From Marinifilum_A sediminis (GTDB taxonomy: Bacteria; Bacteroidota; Bacteroidia; Bacteroidales; Marinifilaceae), in assembly GCA_947496465.1 (NCBI GenBank), contig CANMCX010000009.1, positions 1-64,000 of the forward strand: DNA of 64,000 nt, read 5' to 3'. The notes below the pieces were generated by a model. The model was not told where the DNA came from and did not search any database. It worked only from the letters and a program-made list of their open reading frames with translations. Shown here in pieces: positions 33,812 through 42,107 of this stretch. Positions within the stretch are counted from its first letter, which is position 1, and each line of letters opens with the position of its first letter. Made by a program: the position numbers and the translations under genes.

Positions 33812-34097
33812 AACAAAAGTAACCGTTGCGCATCCACATAAAATTAGATGAATAGAATATAAAAGCCTTAAAAGTTTGTCTTTTGGCAAGCTTTTAAGGC
33901 TTTGTTTTTTGCTTTTAGTTAGTGAAAAAGTAAAATTATTGAGGTCTTAAACCAGATCAGCAGCTTAAAAAGAAAAATTGAATTTGGAAGGTCTATAACA
34001 GAAATGTATTTTTAGGATAGGCTAAGGAAAATAAATTAAGATCAAAAGAATTATCAACAAGGGTTAACTTGTATAAAGGATGTGCCTTTGCGAACAT
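33812..34097 (+). repeat. Type-B repeat B2 (full length)
   Basis: Same element as B1. Hairpin arms 33,862-33,874 and 33,891-33,903 are perfect 13-mers followed by TGTTTTTTG. The ends can also pair: GCGCATCC (33,828-33,835) with GGATGTGC (34,078-34,085, one G-U). A reading frame that seems to begin inside the element at 34,069 (TTG) is not a real start. Confidence 0.7.
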
Positions 34098-34116
34098 TAA
34101 AAAAAACAACGTAGAA

Positions 34117-34587
34117 ATGATTGTTTTCAAATCAAAAATATATTCAAATAAAGATAAAGTGTTTAATGAAAGGTCTTTAAAACAAAGATTATTGACCCCT
34201 TATAAATCTCCAATTTATATATTTCCAATCTGTTTATTCTCAAAATCGTTTTATCATGACTTAAAACAATCAAATGAGGGTTTATTCAGTGGGGAAATAA
34301 TCGATGGACAATTTGAACTATCGCGCACAAGCAAAATATTTTCAACAAGGACCTGGCTACCTGTGATGGCTAAAGGAAATATTGAAGATAACGAGATGGC
34401 AATAAAGTATCTAATACCTAATTACGTTCTATTTTCAATACTCTTTTTAATCCTTATCGATTTAGTTTTTATTACAAAGACAAATGAATTTGACAACATT
34501 TTATTCTTTGTTACTGTAATAATCCTGTTTGCATACATTTTGAAAATTATATGGCTACAATACATCTTTAAAAGAATATGGAATTAA
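34117..34587 (+). CDS. Hypothetical membrane protein (cassette region)
   Basis: 156 residues from ATG 34,117. I reject a TTG 48 bases upstream because it lies in the conserved repeat. Two C-terminal helices (about 101-117 and 124-145) follow a soluble N-terminal domain that contains short beta-rich segments (SPIYIFPICLFS). Not recognised. Followed by a shortened type-B repeat. Confidence 0.5.
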   Translation: MIVFKSKIYSNKDKVFNERSLKQRLLTPYKSPIYIFPICLFSKSFYHDLKQSNEGLFSGEIIDGQFELSRTSKIFSTRTWLPVMAKGNIEDNEMAIKYLIPNYVLFSILFLILIDLVFITKTNEFDNILFFVTVIILFAYILKIIWLQYIFKRIWN

Positions 34588-34613
34588 TGGAAAAGAGGTA
34601 ATCAACTGGCTAT

Positions 34614-34712
34614 AACAAAAGTAATCGTTGCGCATCTACATGAAATATAATAAAAAGATTCATCAACAAGTGTAGAGGCTAATTTAGTGTAAAGAATGTG
34701 CCTTTACGAATA
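34614..34712 (+). repeat. Type-B repeat B3 (short, internally deleted)
   Basis: Keeps both ends (AACAAAAGTAATCGTTGCGCATC and GTGTAAAGAATGTGCCTTTACGAAT) but lacks the ~200-base middle with the terminator hairpin. Such internal deletion in an array of repeats suggests recombination or replication slippage. Confidence 0.6.
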
Positions 34713-34737
34713 TTTTTGCTCCTGATCTAGACATTAA

Positions 34738-35286
34738 ATGAAAAATAGAAGTTACAAAAAAACATATATTCTGTTGTTGGCGATAACAATTAGTCTTGTA
34801 TCAGCTTGTTCCTCCTGGAGACTTCAGAATAATTTGAAAATGACCGACGAGCAATATTTTTCATATTTAAGGAAAGATACTTCAATTTGTGAAATTCCTG
34901 AATTGAAAATCAAACATACATTTTTTGAAATCCTTGACACAATTATTTTGACAAAAGCCAATTTCAATATTGACCCAAATCCTTACATACTCAGCATTGA
35001 AATAAGTAATAAAAATGAAAATCTTATTTACAAAATTCAGACTTTATATTCGACTTTGAATCTCCCCTATTATTACCAAGGAGCTTTTAAATATAAGAAT
35101 GAAATATTTGTTGTTTCGAAAGCATCACAGCTAACCTCAGAATTTTATTCTGAAAGAAATCCTAAACAAGTAAAAATTCCATTTTGTGGAAGAATACATC
35201 ATCCAAAATTTAATTTTGTTGCAATAATTAAAAATAGAAACGTTGATTTTGAGTGGATTGAAAATGAAATAATAACAATAAAATAA
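34738..35286 (+). CDS. Hypothetical lipoprotein (cassette region)
   Basis: 182 residues. Signal peptide with lipobox ISLVSACSS, lipidated Cys near residue 24. The mature protein has no family that I recognise. It is flanked by two short type-B repeats, B3 and B4. Confidence 0.55.
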   Translation: MKNRSYKKTYILLLAITISLVSACSSWRLQNNLKMTDEQYFSYLRKDTSICEIPELKIKHTFFEILDTIILTKANFNIDPNPYILSIEISNKNENLIYKIQTLYSTLNLPYYYQGAFKYKNEIFVVSKASQLTSEFYSERNPKQVKIPFCGRIHHPKFNFVAIIKNRNVDFEWIENEIITIK

Positions 35287-35298
35287 AAACGGCTTTTC

Positions 35299-35420
35299 AA
35301 CAAAAGTAACCCATGCACATCCTCATAGAATATGATCAAAAGAATCATCAACAGGGATAAAGACTAATTTAGTGTAAAGTCTAATCTTTAACTTGTGTAA
35401 AGGATGTGCCTTAACGAACA
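35299..35420 (+). repeat. Type-B repeat B4 (short)
   Basis: Begins AACAAAAGTAACCCATGCAC and ends CTTGTGTAAAGGATGTGCC TTAACGAACA, without the terminator hairpin. The inner stem AGACTAA / TTAGTGTAAAGTCT-type pairing is retained. Confidence 0.6.
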
Positions 35421-35438
35421 CCACAATATAAAACATTT

Positions 35439-36032
35439 ATGAAACGATTTTTTCTAATATTAACATGCTTAACTCTACTATGTAGTATTGAATCATTTGG
35501 ACAAAATCAGAGATATAAATTAATCAATGGAGTCGAACAAAATTTGCTTAATGATTTAAGTACTACATTTCAAGATACAAGCATTTCTTTTGTTGTTGCG
35601 CCTCTAATCACACACACGATTACATTTTCAGACATTGACATTCCTAATATTGTAAATAAATATGACTTTAATAAAAAGCAATTTATTAAAAAGTCAATTG
35701 ACACACTTTCTATTAAAAACAATAAATGTTTCACAGTAATTGACCAAGATTCATTACTTAAATACAATAACTTAGTATTTGATACTGAATTGTGCATTGA
35801 AAAGGGAATTGATCCATTGCAGTCTCCCATACTGTACTATGTTGAGAGAGAATATAACAAAGGAGGTATTTGTTATTTTTATAAACCAGTATTTTCAACA
35901 AGTAGATCTTATGCAATAGTTGAGTATTGGATTCATTGTGGTTTTTTGTACGGCTGGGGAGAATTAGTTTTAATGAAAAAAATTGACAATAAATGGATCA
36001 TTATTGAAACGTTAATGTGTAATGAAAGTTAG
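35439..36032 (+). CDS. Hypothetical secreted protein (cassette region)
   Basis: 197 residues with a signal peptide (FLILTCLTLLCSIESFGQ; cleavage near 22). The mature part ends in strands rich in aromatic residues (YAIVEYWIHCGFLYGWGELV). Not assigned to a family. The sequence after the stop reads GCCCATAACAAAAG, the common junction, then a partly deleted type-B repeat. Confidence 0.55.
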   Translation: MKRFFLILTCLTLLCSIESFGQNQRYKLINGVEQNLLNDLSTTFQDTSISFVVAPLITHTITFSDIDIPNIVNKYDFNKKQFIKKSIDTLSIKNNKCFTVIDQDSLLKYNNLVFDTELCIEKGIDPLQSPILYYVEREYNKGGICYFYKPVFSTSRSYAIVEYWIHCGFLYGWGELVLMKKIDNKWIIIETLMCNES

Positions 36033-36044
36033 GTGGTAGCCCAT

Positions 36045-36236
36045 AACAAAAGAAAAATATCTTGGGGTTAAACATAAAGGTAATGAAATTTGGAAGGTCT
36101 ATTACAGAAATGTATTTTTAGGATAGGCTAAGGAAAATAAATTAAGATCAAAAGAATCATCAACAAGGATAAAGACTAATTTGGTGTAAAGTCTAATCTT
36201 TAACTTGTGTAAAGGATGTACCTTAACGAACATTTA
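36045..36236 (+). repeat. Type-B repeat B5 (middle deleted, unusual 5' part)
   Basis: Starts AACAAAAGAAAAATATC and lacks the GCGCATCC box and terminator hairpin, but from GAAATTTGGAAGGTCTATT onward it follows the full-length elements to GAACATTT. Confidence 0.6.
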
Positions 36237-36240
36237 AGAA

Positions 36241-36930
36241 ATGACGATATTAACAGAAAATCAAGTAACTGAACTTTGTGTTTTTATAGAAAATCGAATT
36301 GAAAAAATCGGTTGTGACCACTCGTTGAAATACACTTTTGAATGGGCTGAAAAAAACGGAATTGATAAGTCTGACTTAATTGACGTTTTGGAATCGAATG
36401 GTGGATTTTGTGATTGCGAAGTAACATTTAATTTACCAGAAGATTGTGATTTAGAGTTAGAGTCAGAAAACAAAGAAATGGACTTTAAAAATCCTTTCAA
36501 AATACCGCTGAATTTTCAACCGACCGAAAATAAAGTTTATACAAAAGCAATATTTTCGAGTTTTGAATACGACCATAATAACTACACGAAAAGCGGAGAA
36601 TTATTAATTCCAGCACCTTTTGGTTTTAAGCCAAAAAAGCGAGTTAGAAAAAGTATGCACTTCTTTAACGGAACTGAATCAGAATTGCCATCTGAAATTG
36701 GAGTTGTAAAAGAAATTGAACCGATAAGCGGAAAAGAGTTCGCTAAAAGAATTCGAGATTTGAAATTGGACTCTTTTTCAAAGTTTTCAGAAAGAGATGC
36801 AGATTATTATTTTTCCAGAATAGAAAAAATTGATATCGGAAAACCAATGGGAACGCATTTTATGGAAGGAACCGGAATTGGCGGAACGAAAATTGAATTA
36901 AAAGTCCATAAAGTAATATTTAGGAAATAA
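36241..36930 (+). CDS. DUF2695 domain protein (cassette region)
   Basis: 229 residues. The N-terminal 70 residues match DUF2695: C-x-HSLKYTFEWAEKNG, then VLESNGGFCDCEV with conserved cysteines and the GG-x-CDCEV signature. The C-terminal ~130 residues are unassigned and contain many charged residues. Function unknown. Flanked by repeats B5 and B6. Confidence 0.7.
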   Translation: MTILTENQVTELCVFIENRIEKIGCDHSLKYTFEWAEKNGIDKSDLIDVLESNGGFCDCEVTFNLPEDCDLELESENKEMDFKNPFKIPLNFQPTENKVYTKAIFSSFEYDHNNYTKSGELLIPAPFGFKPKKRVRKSMHFFNGTESELPSEIGVVKEIEPISGKEFAKRIRDLKLDSFSKFSERDADYYFSRIEKIDIGKPMGTHFMEGTGIGGTKIELKVHKVIFRK

Positions 36931-36941
36931 AAACTATGGCT

Positions 36942-37227
36942 AACAAAAGTAACTGTTGCGCATCCACATAAAATTAGATGAATACAATATAAAAGCCTTA
37001 AAAGTTTGTCAATAGGCAAGCTTTTAAGGCTTTGTTTTTTGCTTTTAGTTAGTGAAAAAATAAAATTATTGAGGTATTAAACCAGAACTGCAGCTTAAAA
37101 GAAAAATAGAATTTGGAAGGTCTATTACAGAAATGTATTTTTAGGATACTTTAATGAAAATAAATTAAGATCAAAAGAATCGTCAACAAGGGTTAACTTG
37201 TATAAAGGATGTGCCTTTACGAACATT
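36942..37227 (+). repeat. Type-B repeat B6 (full length)
   Basis: AACAAAAGTAACTGTTGCGC at the start, 13-bp terminator-like hairpin (36,992-37,004 / 37,021-37,033) followed by TGTTTTTTG, and the conserved right part up to GAACATT. The last hairpin, AAAGG-ATGTG-CCTTT, is 95 bases before the next gene. The remaining gap to 37,319 is AT-rich with nothing recognised. Confidence 0.7.
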
Positions 37228-37319
37228 ACGTATTGTAAAAAAAAATGACAACATATAAACCATTAAAATATTTAAGTTATTTCTACGTTTGTCATAAAAC
37301 ACAAAAAGCACATTAAATT

Positions 37320-38192
37320 ATGAGAATTTATATTACAATTTTACTTATCTCAATCTACGGGATAACTTTTGGACAAGTGAATGGGTTTTCAGACCCAGAT
37401 TCCCTATTGGTTACAAACAAGTTGTCACCTAAAGTTTTATTAGTTGGAAGCTGGCACTTTAGCTATCCAGGACTTGATGCTCATCAAATAGAAGAAAATA
37501 ATAGAATCAATATTTATTCTGAAAAAAGGCAAAAAGAACTTAAGGTATTACTTGAGTATATTGCATTATTTAAACCTACTAAGATTTTGGTTGAATCTAA
37601 AAACACAAGTGTCTCACGCTTTATTAAGAACTACAAGGACTGGAAAGAAGGTAAACAGCAATTATACGCAAATGAAATAAGTCAGATAGGTCTGCGATTA
37701 GCTGACCAGTTTGAATTGGATACTATTTATGGTGTAGACACTTGGTCATTCTTAGAAGACCACTTTTTATCTCGTGACACATTAAAACCAAAAACTTATA
37801 TTGACAGTATATATGACAGGCATTATTTTGGTGGACAAGATGATATGTCAATCAAATACTCAAAATTCTACGCTTACAAAAATAAAATGACAGTTGAAAA
37901 ACCACTTTTAGAAAGCTTTCTCTATTTTAATTCGGAGAAAGTGCTAGATAGAGGATTTGGAGCCTATATAGCAGGAGGACAATTTGAATCTTCGAACTTT
38001 GAAGGAGCGGATGCCCTTTCAATGTTTTGGTTTAATAGAAATTTGAGGATTTTTAAAAATATTAAAGATATAGGATATAATCAGGATGATAGAATACTCG
38101 TTATTTTTGGCGCTGGTCACGTTTCGATACTGAGATATCTTTTTAAATGTTCTCCTGAATTTGAACTTACTGACTTTGATAAATTGAAATAA
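37320..38192 (+). CDS. DUF5694 family secreted protein (cassette region)
   Basis: 290 residues with a signal peptide (MRIYITILLISIYGITFGQ). The mature part has the DUF5694 pattern: VLLVGSWHFSYPGLDAH, then LLEYIALFKPTKILVES and a C-terminal VIFGAGHVSILRYLF. The fold is related to TraB/ChaN-type putative metal- or haem-binding proteins, with conserved His in the first and last motifs. Precise function unknown. Confidence 0.75.
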   Translation: MRIYITILLISIYGITFGQVNGFSDPDSLLVTNKLSPKVLLVGSWHFSYPGLDAHQIEENNRINIYSEKRQKELKVLLEYIALFKPTKILVESKNTSVSRFIKNYKDWKEGKQQLYANEISQIGLRLADQFELDTIYGVDTWSFLEDHFLSRDTLKPKTYIDSIYDRHYFGGQDDMSIKYSKFYAYKNKMTVEKPLLESFLYFNSEKVLDRGFGAYIAGGQFESSNFEGADALSMFWFNRNLRIFKNIKDIGYNQDDRILVIFGAGHVSILRYLFKCSPEFELTDFDKLK

Positions 38193-38280
38193 CTAACTAC
38201 TACCAAAAAAGGTTCATTAAACATAACTCACTGCCGCAGGCGCAACACAGAGAGTTACGTTTCATAGCCCAAACGTTAGG
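38193..38280 (+). repeat. attC-like site A3 (about 85 bp)
   Basis: Starts CTAAC directly after the gene's stop and ends CAAACGTTAGG. The interior folds: AACTCACTG pairs with CACAGAGAGTT (one mismatch), flanked by AAACAT / ACGTTT. The 3' end ACGTTTCATAGCCC..CGTTAG is related to the A1/A2 end ACGTTACATAGCGCC..CGTTAC, supporting a common origin. Confidence 0.5.
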
Positions 38281-38296
38281 TATAATTTTAAACAAC

Positions 38297-39118
38297 ATGA
38301 GAAAATTACTCATAACATTTTTGACAATCTTAATTTCCAATACTCTAATGACTGCTCAAAACTTTGGAGAACAATGGGACACTTACATCGCTTCATATGA
38401 AGATGGTAAACCAGGTTCAACGACTTTAAGAATGGATTTAATTAATACTTCTCCAATCAAAAATTTTGACTTTGTATTAGTTACTGGTCTAACATATGAA
38501 ACTTCAAACGAAAACGGATTTCCTGAAGGAGAAACCTTCAGTATACTTCATAAAGTTGGAGATGAGTTAATAGAAATAATCAGTCAAGAAACTGAATTTA
38601 TATTCGTTGGCTCTTTTATGTACAATAAAGAAAGACTCGAATACTTTTATATCAAAGACACTAAGAATCTTATCTTTAAAATTGAAGAGTTTTATAAAAA
38701 TAAATATCCAAAATATGAATTCTATCTCAATATAAAAGAAGATAAAGAATGGAAATATTATAAAGAATTTCTTTATCCAAATGAAGAAACGCGAAATTAT
38801 ATGGCGGATCAATCCATTTTACAAAATTTAGAAGAGGCAGGAGACAAATTAACCAAAGCGAGAAGAGTTGACCATTGGATTTACTTTTCTAATGAGATAG
38901 AAATGAACAAATGTAAAGAACAGCTAGTTAAGCTTAAATTTAATATTCAATCGTCAGGAATTAATAAAGAAACTAACCTGCCTTTTGAATTACAAATTTG
39001 GAGAATAGATAAGGTGGATATTAATTCTATATATCCAATTACTTCTAATCTAAGAAAAGAGATCAAGAAGTATAATGGAGAGTATGACGGCTGGGAAACT
39101 TCCGTCGAAAAAGAATAA
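38297..39118 (+). CDS. Secreted DUF695 - RraB-like fusion (cassette gene)
   Basis: 273 residues with a signal peptide (LLITFLTILISNTLMTAQ). Residues about 25-150 resemble DUF695 (EQWDTYIASYEDGKPGSTTLR). Residues about 165-270 resemble the RraB ribonuclease-E-inhibitor-like fold, ending in YDGWETSVEKE, which is typical. An apparent signal peptide on an RraB-like domain argues against an RNase E role and for an envelope function. It is the only gene of cassette 4. Confidence 0.7.
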   Translation: MRKLLITFLTILISNTLMTAQNFGEQWDTYIASYEDGKPGSTTLRMDLINTSPIKNFDFVLVTGLTYETSNENGFPEGETFSILHKVGDELIEIISQETEFIFVGSFMYNKERLEYFYIKDTKNLIFKIEEFYKNKYPKYEFYLNIKEDKEWKYYKEFLYPNEETRNYMADQSILQNLEEAGDKLTKARRVDHWIYFSNEIEMNKCKEQLVKLKFNIQSSGINKETNLPFELQIWRIDKVDINSIYPITSNLRKEIKKYNGEYDGWETSVEKE

Positions 39119-39128
39119 AACTATACCT

Positions 39129-39445
39129 AACAAAAGTAACCGTTGCACATTCCCATAAAATAAGATAAATACATTATAAAAGCCTTAAAAGTTTGTCTCT
39201 TGGCTAGCTTTTAAGGCTTTGTTTTTTGCTTTCACATTTTGAAAAAGTAAAATTATTGAGGACTTAAACCAGATCAGCAGCTTAAAAAGAAAAATTGAAT
39301 TTGGAAGGTCTATTACAGAAATGTATTTTTAGGATAGGCTAAGGAAAATAAATTAAGATCAAAAGAATCATCAACAAGGGTAAAGACTAATTTCGTGTAA
39401 AGTCTAATCTTTAACTTGTGTAGAGGATGTGCCTTAACGAACATT
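39129..39445 (+). repeat. Type-B repeat B7 (full length)
   Basis: AACAAAAGTAACCGTTGCAC to TTAACGAACATT. Terminator-like hairpin arms 39,179-39,191 and 39,208-39,220 are perfect 13-mers followed by GTTTTTTG. The right end runs directly into an insertion-sequence remnant. Confidence 0.7.
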
Positions 39446-39541
39446 TGGTATGGTAAAGGGACATCGTTTATAAAGTTAAAGGCACATGGTTTACACTTTT
39501 AAAATTGTAATTTGCTGTAAAAAACAAATTGCTACGCCTTA
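39445..39541. mobile_element. Insertion-sequence end remnant, copy C2
   Basis: Aligns with 819-918 (TTGGTATGGTAAAGGGACAT, then AAAGTTAAAGGCACATGGTTTACACTTTT, then CAAATTGCTACGCCTTAC). Both copies abut an attC-like or type-B element on their left. No transposase frame remains. Confidence 0.45.
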
Positions 39542-39561
39542 CCAAATAAAACGTATTTAAG

Positions 39562-39618
39562 ATGCAAAAAACAAATACTTTCTTAATTCTTTTAGTTGCG
39601 TTAACTTTATTCATCTAA
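39562..39618 (+). pseudogene. Frameshifted signal peptide of the VOC gene
   Basis: MQKTNTFLILLVALTLFI then TAA. Directly after, in the +1 frame, NENKVVEKNTINQLKTDK runs without stop into the VOC protein Met at 39,671. Deletion of 2 or 5 bases near 39,616, where a lipobox Cys is expected, would explain this. The upstream part is thus a broken lipoprotein leader. Confidence 0.6.
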
Positions 39619-39670
39619 TGAAAACAAAGTCGTAGAAAAAAATACTATAAATCAACTAAAAACTGATAAA

Positions 39671-40042
39671 ATGAAATTAGGAGCATTTTCAATTAGTCTT
39701 AAGGTTAAAGATCTTGAAACATCAAAACAGTTTTACGAAAAATTAGGATTTACTGTTTTAGGTGGAGATATGAAACAAAATTATCTGATAATGAAAAATG
39801 AAAATTCATTAATTGGTTTGTTTCAAGGAATGCTTCCATCAAATGTTTTGACTTTTAATCCGGGCTGGGATGAAAATGGACAAAATATAGAATCGTTTGA
39901 TGATGTAAGAAAAATTCAGGAACATTTAAAATCGGCAGAAATTAAACTTGATTCTGAAGCTGATGTGAACACTAGTGGACCCGCTAGTCTTATGCTAAAA
40001 GATCCTGATGGGAATGTAATCTTTATAGATCAACATCGATAA
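39671..40042 (+). CDS. VOC (glyoxalase/dioxygenase) family protein, leader lost
   Basis: 123 residues, one VOC domain: ISLKVKDLETSKQFYEKLGF at the N-terminus and SLMLKDPDGNVIFIDQH at the end. Candidate metal ligands are fewer than in glyoxalase I. The frame continues 18 codons upstream in the same phase but the signal peptide is out of frame (39,562-39,618), so today's product would be cytoplasmic if made at all. It ends in GTGCCTAACAAAAG, the same junction as the cassettes. Confidence 0.75.
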   Translation: MKLGAFSISLKVKDLETSKQFYEKLGFTVLGGDMKQNYLIMKNENSLIGLFQGMLPSNVLTFNPGWDENGQNIESFDDVRKIQEHLKSAEIKLDSEADVNTSGPASLMLKDPDGNVIFIDQHR

Positions 40043-40181
40043 AGAATCTGTGCCTAACAAAAGCAAACACTTTTAAAATATAAGAAAAAGTCTATTTGGA
40101 GATCTCTTGGTCTAAATCATTTGACATTAATAGATGTACACTTTTTCTTTACATCCAAACAGTAAACTAAAACAAATCCGT

Positions 40182-41999
40182 ATGAAATTCAAGCTACTAG
40201 TTCTTTTATCGATAAGCCTTATTTTATCCTGCTCAGAGAAAGCATCCAATTCTGATTCTTTTGATCCTAAAATTTCTGAAGTAGAAAGCAATCTTAGTTC
40301 GCCAGTTTACATTGAAGGAGATTCTACATGGACCATTGAAGCACGAATGAAACATTATGGTGTTCCTGGAGTGAGTATCGCCGTGATAAATGAAGGTGAA
40401 ATTGCATGGGTGAAAACTTATGGAATTATGGATAAAGAGAGTAAGGCTCCTGTAACAAAAAACACCTTATTTCAAGCTGCATCCATTAGCAAACCTGTTT
40501 CGGCTTATGCTGCCTTAAGATTAGTAGAGCAAGCTAAAGTTGACTTAAATGCAGATATCAATACTCAATTAAAATCCTGGAAATTAGCTGATAACAAATT
40601 CACATCCGAAAAGAAGGTAACTCTTAAAAATCTGCTGAATCATTCGGCGGGAGTTACGGTTCATGGTTTTTTAGGATATAGCCCGGATTTGCCAGTACCT
40701 AGCTTACTACAAGTATTAAATGGAACACCTCCTGCCAATTCAAGTGCTACGGAAGTGAATAAAGTTCCAGAGGAAAGTTTTCGATATTCTGGTGGAGGAT
40801 ATAATATAGTTCAGCAAATGATGATTGATGTGGAAGGCAAGCCATTCCCTGAAATTATGAAAGACCTGGTTTTACAACCCTTAGGTATGCAAAACAGTAG
40901 TTTTAATCAGCCACTTACTAAAACCCAATTAAGCATGGCAGCAACTGGCTATTTACCAGATGGTAGAATGACCAAAGGAAAACGACATACCTATCCTGAA
41001 ATGGCACCGGCGGGACTTTGGACTACACCTGAGGATCTTGCCAAGTTTGCAATCACTATTCAAAAAACACTAAAAGAGCAAAGCAAAGTGGGTTTGTCTA
41101 AAGATTTAACAAATCAAATGTTAACTCCCTTTGTAGAAGACTTTATAGGCCTTGGCATATTCGTTAATAAGAAGAAGGATCAGATTTACTTTGGTCATGG
41201 CGGTTGGAACGAAGGTTTTTCGAGCGAAATGATTGCCCATAAAGATAAAGGATACGGAGTAGTTGTAATGACCAATTCCAATCATCCGAAGTTTATTTCC
41301 GAACTAATTCGTTCTGTTGCACTGACCTATGAGTGGGATGATTTTATTCCTATCTATAAAGAAGTAGAAACAAATAGTGACTCATTATCTAAAATTACTG
41401 GTAAATATTTGGTTGGCGGATATTCTTTTCTTGAAGTACTGGAAGTCAACAATCAGTTGATGTACAGAGATGGTCCGGAAAAAGAACTCACAGAACTAAT
41501 TAAAGTATCGGATAGCACTTTCGTTGTAAGAGATTTTGATGCAATCTTTCAATTCAAAGCAAATGCAGAACAAAATTTCATGGACATACATGTTATCAAT
41601 TCAAATACCATGAAAACCAGGTCTGTTTATAGTCAAATTACAGATGATACAAAGTTACCACTGGAAATGATCATGGATGGAGATTTCGATCAGGCGCTGG
41701 CATCCTACAAATCTTTACTAAAAAAAGATAAAAATGATCCTAGCCTTAACGAAAACAATTTAAATAATCTGGGCTATCGTTTTTTAGGAACGGATAAAAC
41801 TAAAGTAGCTAAGGATCTATTCAAGATGAATATGATACTCCATCCTGAAAGCTTTAATGTATATGATAGTTATGCCGAAGCATGCCTGAAAATGGGCGAG
41901 AAAAAACTTGCTATCGAATACTATCAAAAATCATTAAATCTAAATCCTCAGAATGCAAATGCAAAAAAGCAAATTGCGGAATTAGAAAGGGAAAACTAA
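40182..41999 (+). CDS. Serine beta-lactamase-like hydrolase lipoprotein with TPR tail
   Basis: 605 residues from ATG 40,182. The lipoprotein signal ends in SLILSCSE (Cys17). A class C beta-lactamase/esterase-like domain (about 45-390) has the nucleophile in SISK (Ser101, Lys104), YSGGGYN as second motif and FGHGGWNEGF as the third. After a beta region, the C-terminal ~90 residues form TPR-like helices (SYAEACLKMGEKKLAIEYYQKSLNLNP). Likely anchored in the envelope and acting on peptides, esters or D-amino compounds; true beta-lactam hydrolysis is not implied. Sixteen upstream codons are rejected as start. Confidence 0.88.
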   Translation: MKFKLLVLLSISLILSCSEKASNSDSFDPKISEVESNLSSPVYIEGDSTWTIEARMKHYGVPGVSIAVINEGEIAWVKTYGIMDKESKAPVTKNTLFQAASISKPVSAYAALRLVEQAKVDLNADINTQLKSWKLADNKFTSEKKVTLKNLLNHSAGVTVHGFLGYSPDLPVPSLLQVLNGTPPANSSATEVNKVPEESFRYSGGGYNIVQQMMIDVEGKPFPEIMKDLVLQPLGMQNSSFNQPLTKTQLSMAATGYLPDGRMTKGKRHTYPEMAPAGLWTTPEDLAKFAITIQKTLKEQSKVGLSKDLTNQMLTPFVEDFIGLGIFVNKKKDQIYFGHGGWNEGFSSEMIAHKDKGYGVVVMTNSNHPKFISELIRSVALTYEWDDFIPIYKEVETNSDSLSKITGKYLVGGYSFLEVLEVNNQLMYRDGPEKELTELIKVSDSTFVVRDFDAIFQFKANAEQNFMDIHVINSNTMKTRSVYSQITDDTKLPLEMIMDGDFDQALASYKSLLKKDKNDPSLNENNLNNLGYRFLGTDKTKVAKDLFKMNMILHPESFNVYDSYAEACLKMGEKKLAIEYYQKSLNLNPQNANAKKQIAELEREN

Positions 42000-42107
42000 A
42001 TGATCATTTGCATTCACGCTCAAATTAATTGTTTAGTGCAAAAAATAAAAACTAATAAGCCAGGTAAAGTTGCTCTCCTACTCTATTAATAGATTCAAGA
42101 TGTTTAA

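Larger units (their letters stand above)
38275..39445 (+). mobile_element. Integron-like gene cassette 4
   Basis: Start GTTAGGTATA (38,275-38,284) and end TATACCTAAC (39,122-39,131) form a perfect 10-base reverse-complement pair, the start 13 bases before the gene and the end 3 bases after it. GTTAGGT also fits the integron core consensus GTTRRRY closely. The end continues into type-B repeat B7. The right limit is uncertain. Confidence 0.68.

Noticed and set aside
34069..34116. N-terminal extension of the 156-residue membrane protein
   Set aside because: It needs a TTG start and consists of the conserved right end of repeat B2.
32326..39445. CRISPR-like array because of regularly repeated elements
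   Set aside because: Repeats are about 100-315 bp and separated by full genes, with no short unique spacers and no cas genes.
32626..39445. Type-B right border (GAACAT) as a classical attC R' site
   Set aside because: Cassettes that would start there do not end with its reverse complement, and the GTT core is missing. I therefore did not call precise cassette limits at these borders.
40182..41999. True class C beta-lactamase (resistance gene)
   Set aside because: The SxxK and HGG motifs are shared by many esterases and peptidases; the lipoprotein anchor and TPR tail are not typical of AmpC enzymes.
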